From positions 124,001 through 188,000 of the forward strand of contig NZ_AP025507.1 in the NCBI RefSeq assembly GCF_024347595.1: 64,000 nt of DNA, read 5' to 3'. Of the stretch, positions 43,825-53,894 are shown piece by piece. Below the pieces are notes generated by a model that did no database searches, was not told where the DNA came from, and saw nothing but the letters and a program-made list of their open reading frames with translations. Source of the DNA: Vibrio pomeroyi (GTDB lineage: Bacteria; Pseudomonadota; Gammaproteobacteria; Enterobacterales; Vibrionaceae). Within the stretch, counting starts at the first letter, position 1. Each line of letters starts with the position of its first letter. A program made the translations under genes and the position numbers.

Positions 43825-46800
43825 TTAATACATGTAGGCGAAGATCATCCCCGGTCTGAAGTAACGACCAGCGGTATATTTCAACCCTGTGCTCAATAGC
43901 CATTTATGAAGAACCATGGCCTGCTCAGTGGAAATTTCGCCTTTCAGCATACTAACAAATTTATCACTGTCTTTAGTCAGCTCAGGATTAACTCGACCGT
44001 CAGACAGCACACACTTTTGAAATTTAAGTGCAGTAAGCCACTTTTTCGCATCATTTTGTGACAATTTAAAAGATTCTGTAAGATCTTGCTCAGTGAAAGA
44101 GACAGAACAGTTGAAGCCTTCTGGTGCGGCAAATGGAATTTTTGAATAGTCATACAGCGCGGTATACACAGTATCCATCAATGTTTCTGCTTGCTGCGAT
44201 TTCCCCGCTAGGCTCAACGCAGTTGCGACACTAAATTGCACACCAATCCACACATCTTGAGCCTGAAAAGCCTCATGTGGTGAACCGTCTGCCAATGTCA
44301 TATTCGCCACACCCAACTTAGGGCTGTTGATCTCAAAGTTATGTTTATAAACATAGTCCAATGCGCGTTGAATACACTCTTGCGGGAAAATACCCTCCAA
44401 GCCAATCAACTTTAGATAGCTGTCGGCAAGCAAGGCATCGCCAAAGCTGTTGTCTGAATCGGGTACTAACTCTAGATACTCTTGAGTAAAGGCTTGAGGC
44501 GCGGTCTCACTCAGCAAGCGTTTCTTAGAGACTCTTTGAGATACCTTGCTGATGTTAATGGAGATGTCGGTCTCATTGAGATAGGCATTGAGCGTATTCT
44601 TGTCAGTAATCGAATCGCCCGTCAAAGTCAGGCCTAAGGTTTCCAGAGCTTGGTAGCCTTCGCCAGTTAGATGCTTGGCTTGAACTGGCGTCACGAAAAA
44701 GTGGTAGTAGCCTTCTTTCTCATCCCACAAGCTTTGTTCAACCGTCACTAATGCCTTTTTCGAACGTGTTAGATAACCCGCGCCTAGATCGTTTTCACCC
44801 ATCAATTGTGCAAGTTCACTCGCGGCTTGAAGGCCTGCAACCCAGAGGCTCGCGCAGTAAATTGAGATACCATGTGACGCTAAGTTATCGAAGGTGTCGT
44901 CTGTGCCTCGGGTTAGCGGTAAATCGTCACCTTCAGCAACCAAGTTCGATAAGAAATCGATGCTCTCAGTCACAGCCTGCCAGCACTCTTTAACCACAGA
45001 AATATCTTGTGTGTTTTGATAGTGACGGTACACCATCAGAATGTATTTCGGTGCTAAGTCCTTCCACTCTTTAACATTGTGCCAGCTATACGCGTCAGGC
45101 TGGATGTCGAACGGGCTACCTAAATCGTGAATTACTGCACCTCGAATCGAGCGCACACCTTGGTACTTCTCATCAATCAATTCAGCATTTGGTGTCGCTT
45201 CGTATTCCCAGTAACGGCGCTGAGTGAAGTCTTCAGCCAAAATCGCTTTTGAGAACTCTTTCATCACGCAGCCATCAAGCTCTGGCAGCAAATAGAGCAG
45301 TGAAAATGATCCATAGAAATACACATCCAGTGAATTAAAGAATGGGTAGTCAACACACTCTTTCACTAGGAACTTGTCTTCTTTATCCCACACTGTAGAT
45401 TCGGCTAAGAACGACAATGAGTTCATCGCCATCGTCGCATAGCGAAGTGCCGATTCAGGTTTTGAAATCTTGCTTTGAGCCTGTTCGAGGAAAGCCGTTT
45501 GTTGCTTCACGATCTGCTGTTCAATGCTCTCAAGCTTTGGCAGAACATCCTCTAACATGGGTAAGGCAGGTTTTGCTTGCGGGTAGAATTGAGTGTAAGC
45601 CTTGTCTGAGTGCCAACCATTGAGCATAACTTTACTGTGTGCCATCACCTGTGCGAAACGCAGGTCAACGGATTCGCCCGGCTCCAGTTCAACCTGAACC
45701 ACAACCAATGCACTCAATGCTTCGCGTCCAGTGTAGATCCCAGTTTGGAATTCGGCGTTAGTACGGCCTGTTTTCAGTGCGAACTCTGTTTGCTGGGTCA
45801 CTTTCGAAGTATAAAGCGTCGGCTTAACAGACACCGATACCTTGCCAGACTCTAGTAAGTGGTTATCCGTTTGGACACCAAACACCACCTCACCCTCAAT
45901 ATCACTTTGATAAGGGGACTGGCTAGTGAGCTGAACACCACTAAAACCGTGGCTTTCACCGTTTACCTTCACCGCTTGATGCTGCTGAGCTATCGGGTTT
46001 TGAGATAAGGTACACGCCGAATCTTGGATCCCATCGCGACCTTTTCGATAGGTTGAACCAATCAGATTTTGCAGAGGTTGAGCAAGCGTAATCACGCGAG
46101 TTTGCTGTGATTCGTTGGTGAGCTGGAAATGGTTCCAGTGCATAGGTAATGAACAGAGACGTTTATCGTCTTTAACGAGCGGTGAAACAACCTTGCGCTT
46201 GATATTAATACCATCAAAACTATTATATTGATATTCAGCTAATGGATATAAAGCCTTATATTCTATATCGCTACCGTTAACACTCTCTATATCACCATTA
46301 TTCCCCGAAGTTAGTGATAGCTGTCTCGTTGTATCATTTATCAATAAACCATTAAAGAAATCTAAGGCTACATATAATTGACAATCAATCGACGATGAAT
46401 CTGATTCAATTAATAGTTTAGTCTTATTAGAAAACTCAACATTCCACTTTATAAAGCTCTCTCTATTTTCTTTATATAAGTTGCCATTTTTTAATGCGTT
46501 ACGAATGAGGTTAATCGCATTTGAACTATTTTCTATTTTCTTTCCATCGAATAATGCCGGGTAGAAATTCAGGTGAACACTGAGCTCTTGTTCGTTAAGA
46601 ATCTGAAGGGTATCAATGGTCGGCACATCCATAACCGAAGCATAAAAATCATTAAAATTAATAACTTGTTCTGAACAGTCAACAAATATTCCTGGAATAA
46701 AGCTGAAGTTTGGCGTGTTGCCGTTTGGCGTCAGTGTAAATGTATTGCCAATACCGCCCACAGCCATACCAGTATTTTCTGGTGTTGTAGAAATTGGCGT

Positions 46801-46893
46801 GTACCAAGGTTGAATAAATTCAACTGCATCACCTTTTTTACACAGGTGTTTTGAATTTCCTGAATAGCTTGTATATGGAATTTTATTATTCAT
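43825..46893 (-). CDS. GH116-family beta-glucosidase/glucosylceramidase-like enzyme
   Basis: 1022 aa from the ATG at 46893 (MNNKIPYTSYSG). The GH116 signature is visible: KECVDYPFFNSLDVYFYGSF, with E512 matching the GBA2-type nucleophile, and RGTDDTFDNLASHG...YCASLWVAGLQA, where D665/D666 corresponds to the acid/base region. The N-terminal ~400 residues form a beta-rich domain. No signal peptide, so it is cytosolic. It should release glucose from beta-glucosides. Its first ~230 codons are markedly AT-rich. It is divergent from an aldose epimerase by 64 bp. Confidence 0.87.
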   Translation of the reverse strand: MNNKIPYTSYSGNSKHLCKKGDAVEFIQPWYTPISTTPENTGMAVGGIGNTFTLTPNGNTPNFSFIPGIFVDCSEQVINFNDFYASVMDVPTIDTLQILNEQELSVHLNFYPALFDGKKIENSSNAINLIRNALKNGNLYKENRESFIKWNVEFSNKTKLLIESDSSSIDCQLYVALDFFNGLLINDTTRQLSLTSGNNGDIESVNGSDIEYKALYPLAEYQYNSFDGINIKRKVVSPLVKDDKRLCSLPMHWNHFQLTNESQQTRVITLAQPLQNLIGSTYRKGRDGIQDSACTLSQNPIAQQHQAVKVNGESHGFSGVQLTSQSPYQSDIEGEVVFGVQTDNHLLESGKVSVSVKPTLYTSKVTQQTEFALKTGRTNAEFQTGIYTGREALSALVVVQVELEPGESVDLRFAQVMAHSKVMLNGWHSDKAYTQFYPQAKPALPMLEDVLPKLESIEQQIVKQQTAFLEQAQSKISKPESALRYATMAMNSLSFLAESTVWDKEDKFLVKECVDYPFFNSLDVYFYGSFSLLYLLPELDGCVMKEFSKAILAEDFTQRRYWEYEATPNAELIDEKYQGVRSIRGAVIHDLGSPFDIQPDAYSWHNVKEWKDLAPKYILMVYRHYQNTQDISVVKECWQAVTESIDFLSNLVAEGDDLPLTRGTDDTFDNLASHGISIYCASLWVAGLQAASELAQLMGENDLGAGYLTRSKKALVTVEQSLWDEKEGYYHFFVTPVQAKHLTGEGYQALETLGLTLTGDSITDKNTLNAYLNETDISINISKVSQRVSKKRLLSETAPQAFTQEYLELVPDSDNSFGDALLADSYLKLIGLEGIFPQECIQRALDYVYKHNFEINSPKLGVANMTLADGSPHEAFQAQDVWIGVQFSVATALSLAGKSQQAETLMDTVYTALYDYSKIPFAAPEGFNCSVSFTEQDLTESFKLSQNDAKKWLTALKFQKCVLSDGRVNPELTKDSDKFVSMLKGEISTEQAMVLHKWLLSTGLKYTAGRYFRPGMIFAYMY

Positions 46894-46957
46894 TTTAAAA
46901 CCGCCATTGAATATTTTTTTCTTCTTGTTAATATCTTTCAAAAATGGAGACATCAAC

Positions 46958-47905
46958 ATGTTTAAAATTATAAATGAAAAATTTGGAAATATTGACTCTG
47001 TCACATTAATAAACCACCAGCATGGTATAGAACTTCAAATAATCAATGGATTTGGTGCTGTTATAAATAAATACGTTGTAAATAACAGTCCATTCTCTTT
47101 TATTTGTGGTTATCAGAATTATGATGAACTGATCAACCAACATCCGTTCTTTTCCCGCAGTGCTAAATTATTCCCTTTTCCAAACCGTTTAAACTTAGGT
47201 CGTTACAGTTTCGATAACCAAAACCATCAACTCCCTGCTAACTTTCCTTGGTCTGATCACGCCGTACATGGCCTGCTCTACAACCAACCTTTTTCAATCA
47301 CAAACAGCGTAGCCAATGAAGAGTCAGCCAGTATGACGCTGCTGTATCAAACGTCATCTTTGCACCCTGCTTTCCCGTTCGCTTTTAACCTTGAAGTCAC
47401 CTTCACTATCGACATCACAGGCAAGCTATCTTGCACGACAACTGTCTCTAATTGTGGTGATTTCGCCTTCCCATTCGGTGATGCTTGGCACCCTTATTTC
47501 TCGCTTGGCACTGATTTGACACAGTGTGGGCTTACCATGTCACCTTGTGCTGAGGTCATACACGAGAACGACTTGCCTAATGGTGAAAAACAGGCTTTTG
47601 ACCGTTTGTCTTTAGGTGATTCCCTGACCAATCAAAGCCTAAACCACTGCTTTGAATTTGATTCGGAGGCCACCAACCAACTGACTTTCACACGCTCAGA
47701 TTCATCTGCCGCGATTCACTATCAACAAGATGCGAGATACCCATTTGTTCAGCTGTACACTCCAGCGAGTGAGCAAAGTATTGCAATAGAACCAATGACT
47801 TGCCCTGCCGATGCTTTCAATAACCAGATTGGCTTATTGACGCTTAGCCCGAACCAATCTCAAACCTTCACTTGGCAATGCCAAGCTGCCTATCAACAAA
47901 AATAA
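46958..47905 (+). CDS. aldose 1-epimerase (mutarotase-like)
   Basis: 315 aa from the ATG at 46958, with GGAG 8 bases before it. Galactose-mutarotase-like features: HAVHGLLYNQPF (active-site His), GDAWHPYF, and IAIEPMTCPADAFN (catalytic Glu). It interconverts alpha and beta anomers of the sugar released by the neighbouring enzymes. It is divergent from GH116. The first ~60 codons are AT-rich, like the adjacent GH116 start. Confidence 0.88.
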   Translation: MFKIINEKFGNIDSVTLINHQHGIELQIINGFGAVINKYVVNNSPFSFICGYQNYDELINQHPFFSRSAKLFPFPNRLNLGRYSFDNQNHQLPANFPWSDHAVHGLLYNQPFSITNSVANEESASMTLLYQTSSLHPAFPFAFNLEVTFTIDITGKLSCTTTVSNCGDFAFPFGDAWHPYFSLGTDLTQCGLTMSPCAEVIHENDLPNGEKQAFDRLSLGDSLTNQSLNHCFEFDSEATNQLTFTRSDSSAAIHYQQDARYPFVQLYTPASEQSIAIEPMTCPADAFNNQIGLLTLSPNQSQTFTWQCQAAYQQK

Positions 47906-48005
47906 TCGAGCTAAACGAGAGCAACTGCTGAATGCGAAATCAGCCCCCCAGAGAACGCATTGCTAACGAAACAACTACAACGAAAAACGAAACGAAAGAG
48001 CAATA

Positions 48006-48030
48006 AAGGGCGCATAAAGCGCCCTTCTCT
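48006..48030. terminator. intrinsic terminator between convergent genes
   Basis: AAGGGCGC, ATAAA loop, GCGCCCTT, then CTCTTTG. It is shared by the epimerase (+) and GH94 (-) genes. Confidence 0.82.
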
Positions 48031-48033
48031 TTG

Positions 48034-50445
48034 TTAACCTAAAACCACTTCTACCGTGTGCTCACCCGATGTAAATACCGGTGCTTTGTTGCCTGAAATC
48101 AGGTCACCATTGACCTTCATCTCAACCACACCTTTACACACGTTATTCGGGTTCGTGACATGAATATTGTATGTTGCACCGCGGAACTGACGACGGACTT
48201 TAAACTCCGGCCACTCAGCCGGAATACAAGGATCCACCAGCAAGCCATCCACTTCAGGACGAACACCCAGAATCCACTGCGTACCTGCAACGTATGTCCA
48301 AGATGAAGTGCCAGACAGCCATGCATTACGACCTAAGCCGAACTGCTTATGTTCGTCACCCAAGATGTTTTGTGGGTAGCAGTATGGTTCAGACTCAAAG
48401 GTATCAATGTCGTCGTTCTTAGAAGCCGGATTAATTTGACGGTAGTACTCGTAAGCACGTTCGCCATTGCCCATTTTCGCTTCTGCAATCATCACCCATG
48501 GGTTTGAATGCAGGAATATACCGCCATTCTCTTTCGCACCCGGTGGATATGTCGAAACGCCACCTAATTGCGGATCAAAGCCGTTGTAACCCGGCGTTGA
48601 AAGCTTGATACCATTAGTCGTGTTTAGCTTGTTGTAAACCGAATCTAGCGCCTGAGTGGCACGCTCTTGTGTTGCGAAACCAGAAATCACAGGCCAGCTT
48701 TGACCATTAGTGTAGATCTGCCCTTGCTCGTTCTTGTGAGAACCAATCGGCAGGCCTTGCTCATCAAAGTAACGCACAAACCATTCGCCATCCCAACCGC
48801 ATTCATTCACTGTGCTCTGCATCTGTTGGTACTGATCTTTGAACTTAGCAGTTAGATCCACGTCGCCACGCAGGTCACAAAGGTCCAGCATATCAAGCAG
48901 GGCTTTGCCGTACATGTTGGCTACCATCATCGACTCAGCGCCCGTTGGTAGGTTCACCGTGTCATTCCAGTCTGCAAAACCTAATAACGGTAGACCGTGC
49001 TCACCGGTATTGGTGTAAGTAAACTCAATCGCGCGGCACAAGTGATTCCACACGGTTCCAGTTTCAACTGGGTTGCCCGCTTTGTCTTTTTGATAAAACG
49101 GGATCGCTTTGTTCAAGAAGTCAGCGTTGCCCGTTTCTTTCACATATTGAGTCACCGCGTAGATGATCCACAAGTGATCATCACCATAATAGTCAGGGCG
49201 ATCTTCTTCTTCACGCGAGTCACCCGCGTTCGCTTCCATCGTTGACGGGAAGAACTGGTGCATCGCAGAACCATTGGTGTTTTGCACGGACAGTAGACGC
49301 TCAATGAACTCGCGCGCCTCTTCTGGCATATGAGTAATCACGCCCAACGTATCTTGCGAAGAATCGCGGAAACCGATGCCACGTGCACCATAGCCAAGTT
49401 GATACAAAGACAGGTAACGAGACCAATTCTTGGTGGTGTGACACTGACGCGGGTTGTGGACGTTAAGCATTGAGTTCATTGCTGGATCTGGCGTTTCAAC
49501 CTGAACTGCTTGTAGGTAAGAGTCCCAGTGTTCAGCCAGTTCAGCGAAGGCCGAATCGACCACTTGGTGGTCACGGTATTTAGCCAATAGAGGCAATGCA
49601 GCGTCTAGGCTCTCTTCTTGTGCAATTTGTACAACCGTACGCTCTGTCTGCTCTGGAGATAACCATCCTAAACGCAGATTTAGTGCACCTATATTGTCGC
49701 CGCGCAAACACTCGGTGTTACCAAGCTCGTCGTTTTCTAACGCTTGCGGCGCAGCCCAAGTGCCATAACCAAACTGGCCTAGGAATGATTGGCGGTCACC
49801 GTCAAATGAAGTCGCAGGGCGATCCGCGGTCATCAAGTTTACGGCGTAGTCGCGCTTCATGAAGGCATACTGCTCAAGTACGGTGTGACCCGATTCTTGT
49901 TGGTGTGCTTTTAACGTCATGGTTTGTGGAACCCAATCGGCATTCAACAGTTGCTTAAGTGCATCGAAGTGTGTGAATTCGTAGACTGGCACTACATCAA
50001 CGTGTAGCGCTTTGTCTGAAATGTTGGTGACTTTGATGTCTTGTAATAGTACTTGGTCAGCTTTCGGTACGAAGAACGTCGCTTCACAACGCACACCAAA
50101 CGCTTCTGCAATGATGGTGGTGTAAGACAAGCCTGTGTGGTTTTCAAACTTATCAAGCGGCTTCAAGGTTGGTGTATAGAAAGGTGAGAACACCTCTACG
50201 TTACCTGCTTCATCACGCACCTTAAGGTACATGGTCGAGCCTTTGAAATCTGAGTTTGGTAGTTGTGCAATGTACTTGGTAATACGGTTCAGTGCAGGGT
50301 CACCTTTACACAACAACACACCGCCGTTGCTATCAACAATGCCACCAAAATCTAATGTGCCCACATAGTTACACCATTTGATCGGTGTGCATGGTGTGGT
50401 TGCTACGTATTCTTTGTTTTTATCGTCAAAATATCCGAATTTCAT
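48034..50445 (-). CDS. GH94 beta-glucoside phosphorylase (cellobiose-phosphorylase type)
   Basis: About 803 aa from the ATG at 50445 (MKFGYFDDKNKEYV, like clostridial cellobiose phosphorylase). GH94 motifs: GIGFRDSSQDTLGV, LLGFADWNDTVNLP (catalytic Asp in DWND), VSTYPPGAKENGGIFLHSNPW and WLSGTSSWTYVAGTQWILGV. It splits a beta-linked glucose disaccharide with phosphate to glucose 1-phosphate plus glucose, saving ATP. Whether the bond is beta-1,4 (cellobiose) or beta-1,3 (laminaribiose) cannot be fixed by eye. It is the last gene of the ABC importer operon. Confidence 0.9.
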   Translation of the reverse strand: MKFGYFDDKNKEYVATTPCTPIKWCNYVGTLDFGGIVDSNGGVLLCKGDPALNRITKYIAQLPNSDFKGSTMYLKVRDEAGNVEVFSPFYTPTLKPLDKFENHTGLSYTTIIAEAFGVRCEATFFVPKADQVLLQDIKVTNISDKALHVDVVPVYEFTHFDALKQLLNADWVPQTMTLKAHQQESGHTVLEQYAFMKRDYAVNLMTADRPATSFDGDRQSFLGQFGYGTWAAPQALENDELGNTECLRGDNIGALNLRLGWLSPEQTERTVVQIAQEESLDAALPLLAKYRDHQVVDSAFAELAEHWDSYLQAVQVETPDPAMNSMLNVHNPRQCHTTKNWSRYLSLYQLGYGARGIGFRDSSQDTLGVITHMPEEAREFIERLLSVQNTNGSAMHQFFPSTMEANAGDSREEEDRPDYYGDDHLWIIYAVTQYVKETGNADFLNKAIPFYQKDKAGNPVETGTVWNHLCRAIEFTYTNTGEHGLPLLGFADWNDTVNLPTGAESMMVANMYGKALLDMLDLCDLRGDVDLTAKFKDQYQQMQSTVNECGWDGEWFVRYFDEQGLPIGSHKNEQGQIYTNGQSWPVISGFATQERATQALDSVYNKLNTTNGIKLSTPGYNGFDPQLGGVSTYPPGAKENGGIFLHSNPWVMIAEAKMGNGERAYEYYRQINPASKNDDIDTFESEPYCYPQNILGDEHKQFGLGRNAWLSGTSSWTYVAGTQWILGVRPEVDGLLVDPCIPAEWPEFKVRRQFRGATYNIHVTNPNNVCKGVVEMKVNGDLISGNKAPVFTSGEHTVEVVLG

Positions 50446-50541
50446 CATCACTATCCCTAGCCCCTCCCAAATCAGGAGGAGCCAAAACAATTTGTCGTAA
50501 GTTGGTTGGTGTCAGCTCACTGGCTGATTTAAATTAACTGG

Positions 50542-51633
50542 CTAGCTCGCTAGCGAGTTCTCACTCAGTGCGTCAAACAGGTGGAAAGCATCCAAATCCA
50601 AGTAAAGAGTCAGCTCTTTCACATCTACCTCAGCAGCTTGGGTTTCAACCATCAGCGGTTGGCCGCCGATTTCTGTTTTCAGAAGAATGCTCGCGCCCAA
50701 CAGTTCCTTGTCTTTGATTTTCACAGGGAATGGCAGTACGCGATCGTGATCCACTTGCTCGGCACGTAGGTGAATGTCTGTTGGACGAACACCAAAATGC
50801 AGCGCTAGGTTTTTAGACGCCAGAGACTTAAAGCGCTCCGGCAGTGGGATATGAACATCGCCAAGTTCAACGAAGTATTCACCCTCTTTTTCAATCAGCT
50901 TCGCTTCCAACATGTTCATTGACGGGTTACCAATGAATTGCGCGACAAATTTGTTAGCTGGGCGTTGGAACACCTCGGTTGGTGTACCCACTTGAGCAAC
51001 ATAACCGTCTTTCAGGATCACGATGCGATCTGCTAGCGTCATCGCTTCGATCTGGTCGTGTGTTACGTATATCGTTGTGGTTTTAAGCTCGCGGTGTAGG
51101 TGCTTAATCTCTTCACGCATCACGCCACGCAGTTTGGCATCGAGGTTAGATAACGGCTCATCAAACAAGAACACTTTCGGTGTACGAACCATCGCACGGC
51201 CCATTGCTACACGCTGACGTTGACCACCAGAAAGCTCTTTCGGCTTACGGTTCAGTAGAGGATCAAGCTCTAGCATCTTCGCCGCTTTTAGTACTTCTAC
51301 ATCGATTTCTGCTTTCGGCATGCCTTTCAGTTTTAGTGCAAAGGCGATGTTCTCGTAAACCGTCATGTGTGGGTACAGCGCGTAGCTTTGGAATACCATC
51401 GCTAAGTCACGGTCTTTAGCATCGACCTTGTTCATCACTTTGCCACCAACCACGATGTCACCAGAGCTGATACTCTCTAGGCCTGCAAGCATACGTAGTG
51501 TGGTCGACTTACCACAACCAGATGGGCCAAGGAAAACCACGAACTCGCCGTCTTCAACCGTAAAATCAAACTCTTTTACAACCTCAACATCACCGAATGA
51601 TTTTTTGATGTTCTTAAATTCTACTTTAGCCAT
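50542..51633 (-). CDS. carbohydrate ABC transporter ATPase (MsmX/UgpC type)
   Basis: 363 aa. Walker A is GPSGCGKSTT, signature LSGGQRQR, Walker B VFLFDEPLSNLDAKLR. The C-terminal regulatory domain of the MalK/UgpC type is present (LHFGVRPTDIHL). It drives the permease pair encoded upstream. Its ATG overlaps the stop of the GH1 gene by one base, so translation is coupled. Confidence 0.95.
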   Translation of the reverse strand: MAKVEFKNIKKSFGDVEVVKEFDFTVEDGEFVVFLGPSGCGKSTTLRMLAGLESISSGDIVVGGKVMNKVDAKDRDLAMVFQSYALYPHMTVYENIAFALKLKGMPKAEIDVEVLKAAKMLELDPLLNRKPKELSGGQRQRVAMGRAMVRTPKVFLFDEPLSNLDAKLRGVMREEIKHLHRELKTTTIYVTHDQIEAMTLADRIVILKDGYVAQVGTPTEVFQRPANKFVAQFIGNPSMNMLEAKLIEKEGEYFVELGDVHIPLPERFKSLASKNLALHFGVRPTDIHLRAEQVDHDRVLPFPVKIKDKELLGASILLKTEIGGQPLMVETQAAEVDVKELTLYLDLDAFHLFDALSENSLAS

Positions 51634-52982
51634 TATCTGTTCTCCTCAGCGCGCTCTTGAAGCATGTTTCGGTACGCAATTGCGCTCTGTTTCAGTGTTC
51701 TTTCTTGGGTGGTGTAATCAACATGAACAATGCCAAAACGCTGGCAATAGCCGAATGCCCACTCAAAGTTATCCATCAGGCTCCACGCGAAGTAACCATC
51801 CACTTTCACACCGGCTTCAACTGCGTTGTGAACCGCTTCGATGTGGCCTTGGAAGTAACGAACACGTTGGTCATCCATCACTTGTCCGTTAACACGCTCA
51901 TCGTTACCTGCAGCACCGTTCTCTGTGATGTAGATAGGCGGCATGTTTTCGTAGCGAGCATCCAGTCTTACCAATAAATCGGTTAAACCTTGTGGGTTAA
52001 TTTCCCAGCCGATGTAGGTGTGTTCAGCGTCAGTCTGTTTTACTGATTCAATGTCGCCGTTCTCGTTGAATCGAGCGACATTGCGTGTGTAGTAGTTGAT
52101 ACCGATGTAATCAACAGGAGCACTAATGATGTCTAGATCGCCTTCTAGAATCATCGGCATGTTCATCGCTTGGCGTTCGACAACCAGTTGTGGGTATTCA
52201 CCCTTCAATACTGGGTCGATGAACCAATGGTAGTTCTCAGCTTCACAGTAGTCTGCAGCACCTTGGTCTTGTGGTGTTAATGGGTAAGCCGGCGTCGCGT
52301 TAAATACCACACCATGCTTAGCATGAGGCGCATTCTTACGCAGAATCGGCATAGCCAAACCGTGTGCCAACATTAGGTGGTGAGACGCTAAGTAGCCCTC
52401 TTTCTCACCCTTGATGCCTGGCGCATGTTCGCCCCAACGGTAACCTAGGAACGCAGACACAAACGGTTCGTTCAATGTTGTGTAAACATCAATCTTGTCG
52501 CCAAAGTAGTTACTCACCACTTCTGCGTATTCTGCGAACTTGTAAGATGTTTCACGGTTTAGCCAACCACCTTTGTCTTCAAGATATTGCGGAAGATCCC
52601 AGTGATAAAGCGTTACGTAAACCTTCATGCCACGAGCATGACACTCATCGATGATCTGCTCATAGAACTCTAAGCCTTGCTGATTCACCACACCGTCTTG
52701 CGGCAGGATACGTGGCCATGCAATGGAAAGGCGGTAAGCATCAACGCCTAAGCCTTGAATCATCTCTATGTCTTGTTGCCACAAATGGTAGTGATCGCAC
52801 GCCACGTCACCATTGTCGCCGTTATCTACCTTACCCGGCTTCTTACAAAACGTGTCCCAGATAGACGGTGTACGACCGCCCTCTTCAACGCCGCCTTCAA
52901 TTTGGTATGAAGATGTCGCGACACCGAATACAAATTCCTTACTGCGTAACTTTGAATCACTTGGAAGTTGAAATTTATTCAT
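51633..52982 (-). CDS. GH1 beta-glucosidase
   Basis: 449 aa, cytosolic. Both catalytic glutamates are in their standard motifs: acid/base E172 in TLNEP and nucleophile E354 in YITENG. The N-terminal FVFGVATSSYQIEGG and the FAWSLMDNFEWAFGY motif complete the GH1 signature. It hydrolyses imported beta-glucosides to glucose, in parallel with the GH94 phosphorolytic route. It lies 17 bases after the MalG-type permease. Confidence 0.96.
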   Translation of the reverse strand: MNKFQLPSDSKLRSKEFVFGVATSSYQIEGGVEEGGRTPSIWDTFCKKPGKVDNGDNGDVACDHYHLWQQDIEMIQGLGVDAYRLSIAWPRILPQDGVVNQQGLEFYEQIIDECHARGMKVYVTLYHWDLPQYLEDKGGWLNRETSYKFAEYAEVVSNYFGDKIDVYTTLNEPFVSAFLGYRWGEHAPGIKGEKEGYLASHHLMLAHGLAMPILRKNAPHAKHGVVFNATPAYPLTPQDQGAADYCEAENYHWFIDPVLKGEYPQLVVERQAMNMPMILEGDLDIISAPVDYIGINYYTRNVARFNENGDIESVKQTDAEHTYIGWEINPQGLTDLLVRLDARYENMPPIYITENGAAGNDERVNGQVMDDQRVRYFQGHIEAVHNAVEAGVKVDGYFAWSLMDNFEWAFGYCQRFGIVHVDYTTQERTLKQSAIAYRNMLQERAEENR

Positions 52983-52999
52983 TGTTATAACCCTTAAAC

Positions 53000-53893
53000 C
53001 TAACCTTTAACTGCGCCGGACGTTAAACCACTGATCATCTGTTTCGATGCGAACAGGTATGTAATCACGAGTGGTAAAATAGAAATTGTGGTACCTAGCA
53101 TTACCGCGCCCCATGGCGTATTCGGAATACCTTGAACACTTCGTAGTGCTTGTGTGATGACGTAATTGTCAGGGTTGTTTAGCACTACAAGAGGCTGCAT
53201 AAACATGTTCCAGAAGAAGACGAACTGCACGATAGCGAGTGTTGCTAGTGCTGGTTTCATCAGTGGTAGCACCACACTCCAGTACGTTCTGAACTCACCT
53301 GCGCCATCTAACTTCGCCGCTTCTAGCAGCTCTTTAGGAATCGATGCAATCACGTGCTGACGCATCAAGAAGATACCAAATGGTGTGGTGGTGAACGGTA
53401 GCCATACCGCCATGTGGTTATCCAGCAAGCCTAAGAATTTCACGATCATGAAGTAAGGGATCAGGCTAAGCACAGGCGGAATCGCCATTGAGCCAACCAG
53501 CATGCCGAACAACACGTTCTTACCGCGGAACTTAAACACAGCAAATGCGTAGCCACCCATGCTACAAAACAGCAGCGAGATGGTGGTGCCTAAGAAAGCC
53601 ACGTAGATCGAGTTAAACATCGCTTTCCAAAACGGCATGATTTCCAGCAGTTTTGCGTAGTTCACCATCAGGCTATCGCCAATCGCAAAGCTGATGCCCG
53701 AGCCGAAGATCTCCGAACGGTCACGAGTTGAAAGCAGAGCTGACCACACAAACGGGAACACCGTAATGATTGCGGAAACAATCAGTAATATGCCGAGCAT
53801 GACCATCAAGATCTTAGTCATGATGTACATGGTGCGTTCGCTTGGCATTAGGCCACTTAGTGGTGAGGTATTTGTCTTAATTGATGTCGACAT
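53000..53893 (-). CDS. sugar ABC transporter permease (MalG type)
   Basis: 297 aa with six hydrophobic helices. The EAA loop is EAAKLDGAGEFRTYWSVVLPLMKPALA. The C-terminus (FASKQMISGLTSGAVKG) is typical of the MalG/CUT1 group. It pairs with the permease encoded one base upstream. Confidence 0.95.
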   Translation of the reverse strand: MSTSIKTNTSPLSGLMPSERTMYIMTKILMVMLGILLIVSAIITVFPFVWSALLSTRDRSEIFGSGISFAIGDSLMVNYAKLLEIMPFWKAMFNSIYVAFLGTTISLLFCSMGGYAFAVFKFRGKNVLFGMLVGSMAIPPVLSLIPYFMIVKFLGLLDNHMAVWLPFTTTPFGIFLMRQHVIASIPKELLEAAKLDGAGEFRTYWSVVLPLMKPALATLAIVQFVFFWNMFMQPLVVLNNPDNYVITQALRSVQGIPNTPWGAVMLGTTISILPLVITYLFASKQMISGLTSGAVKG

Positions 53894-53894
53894 C

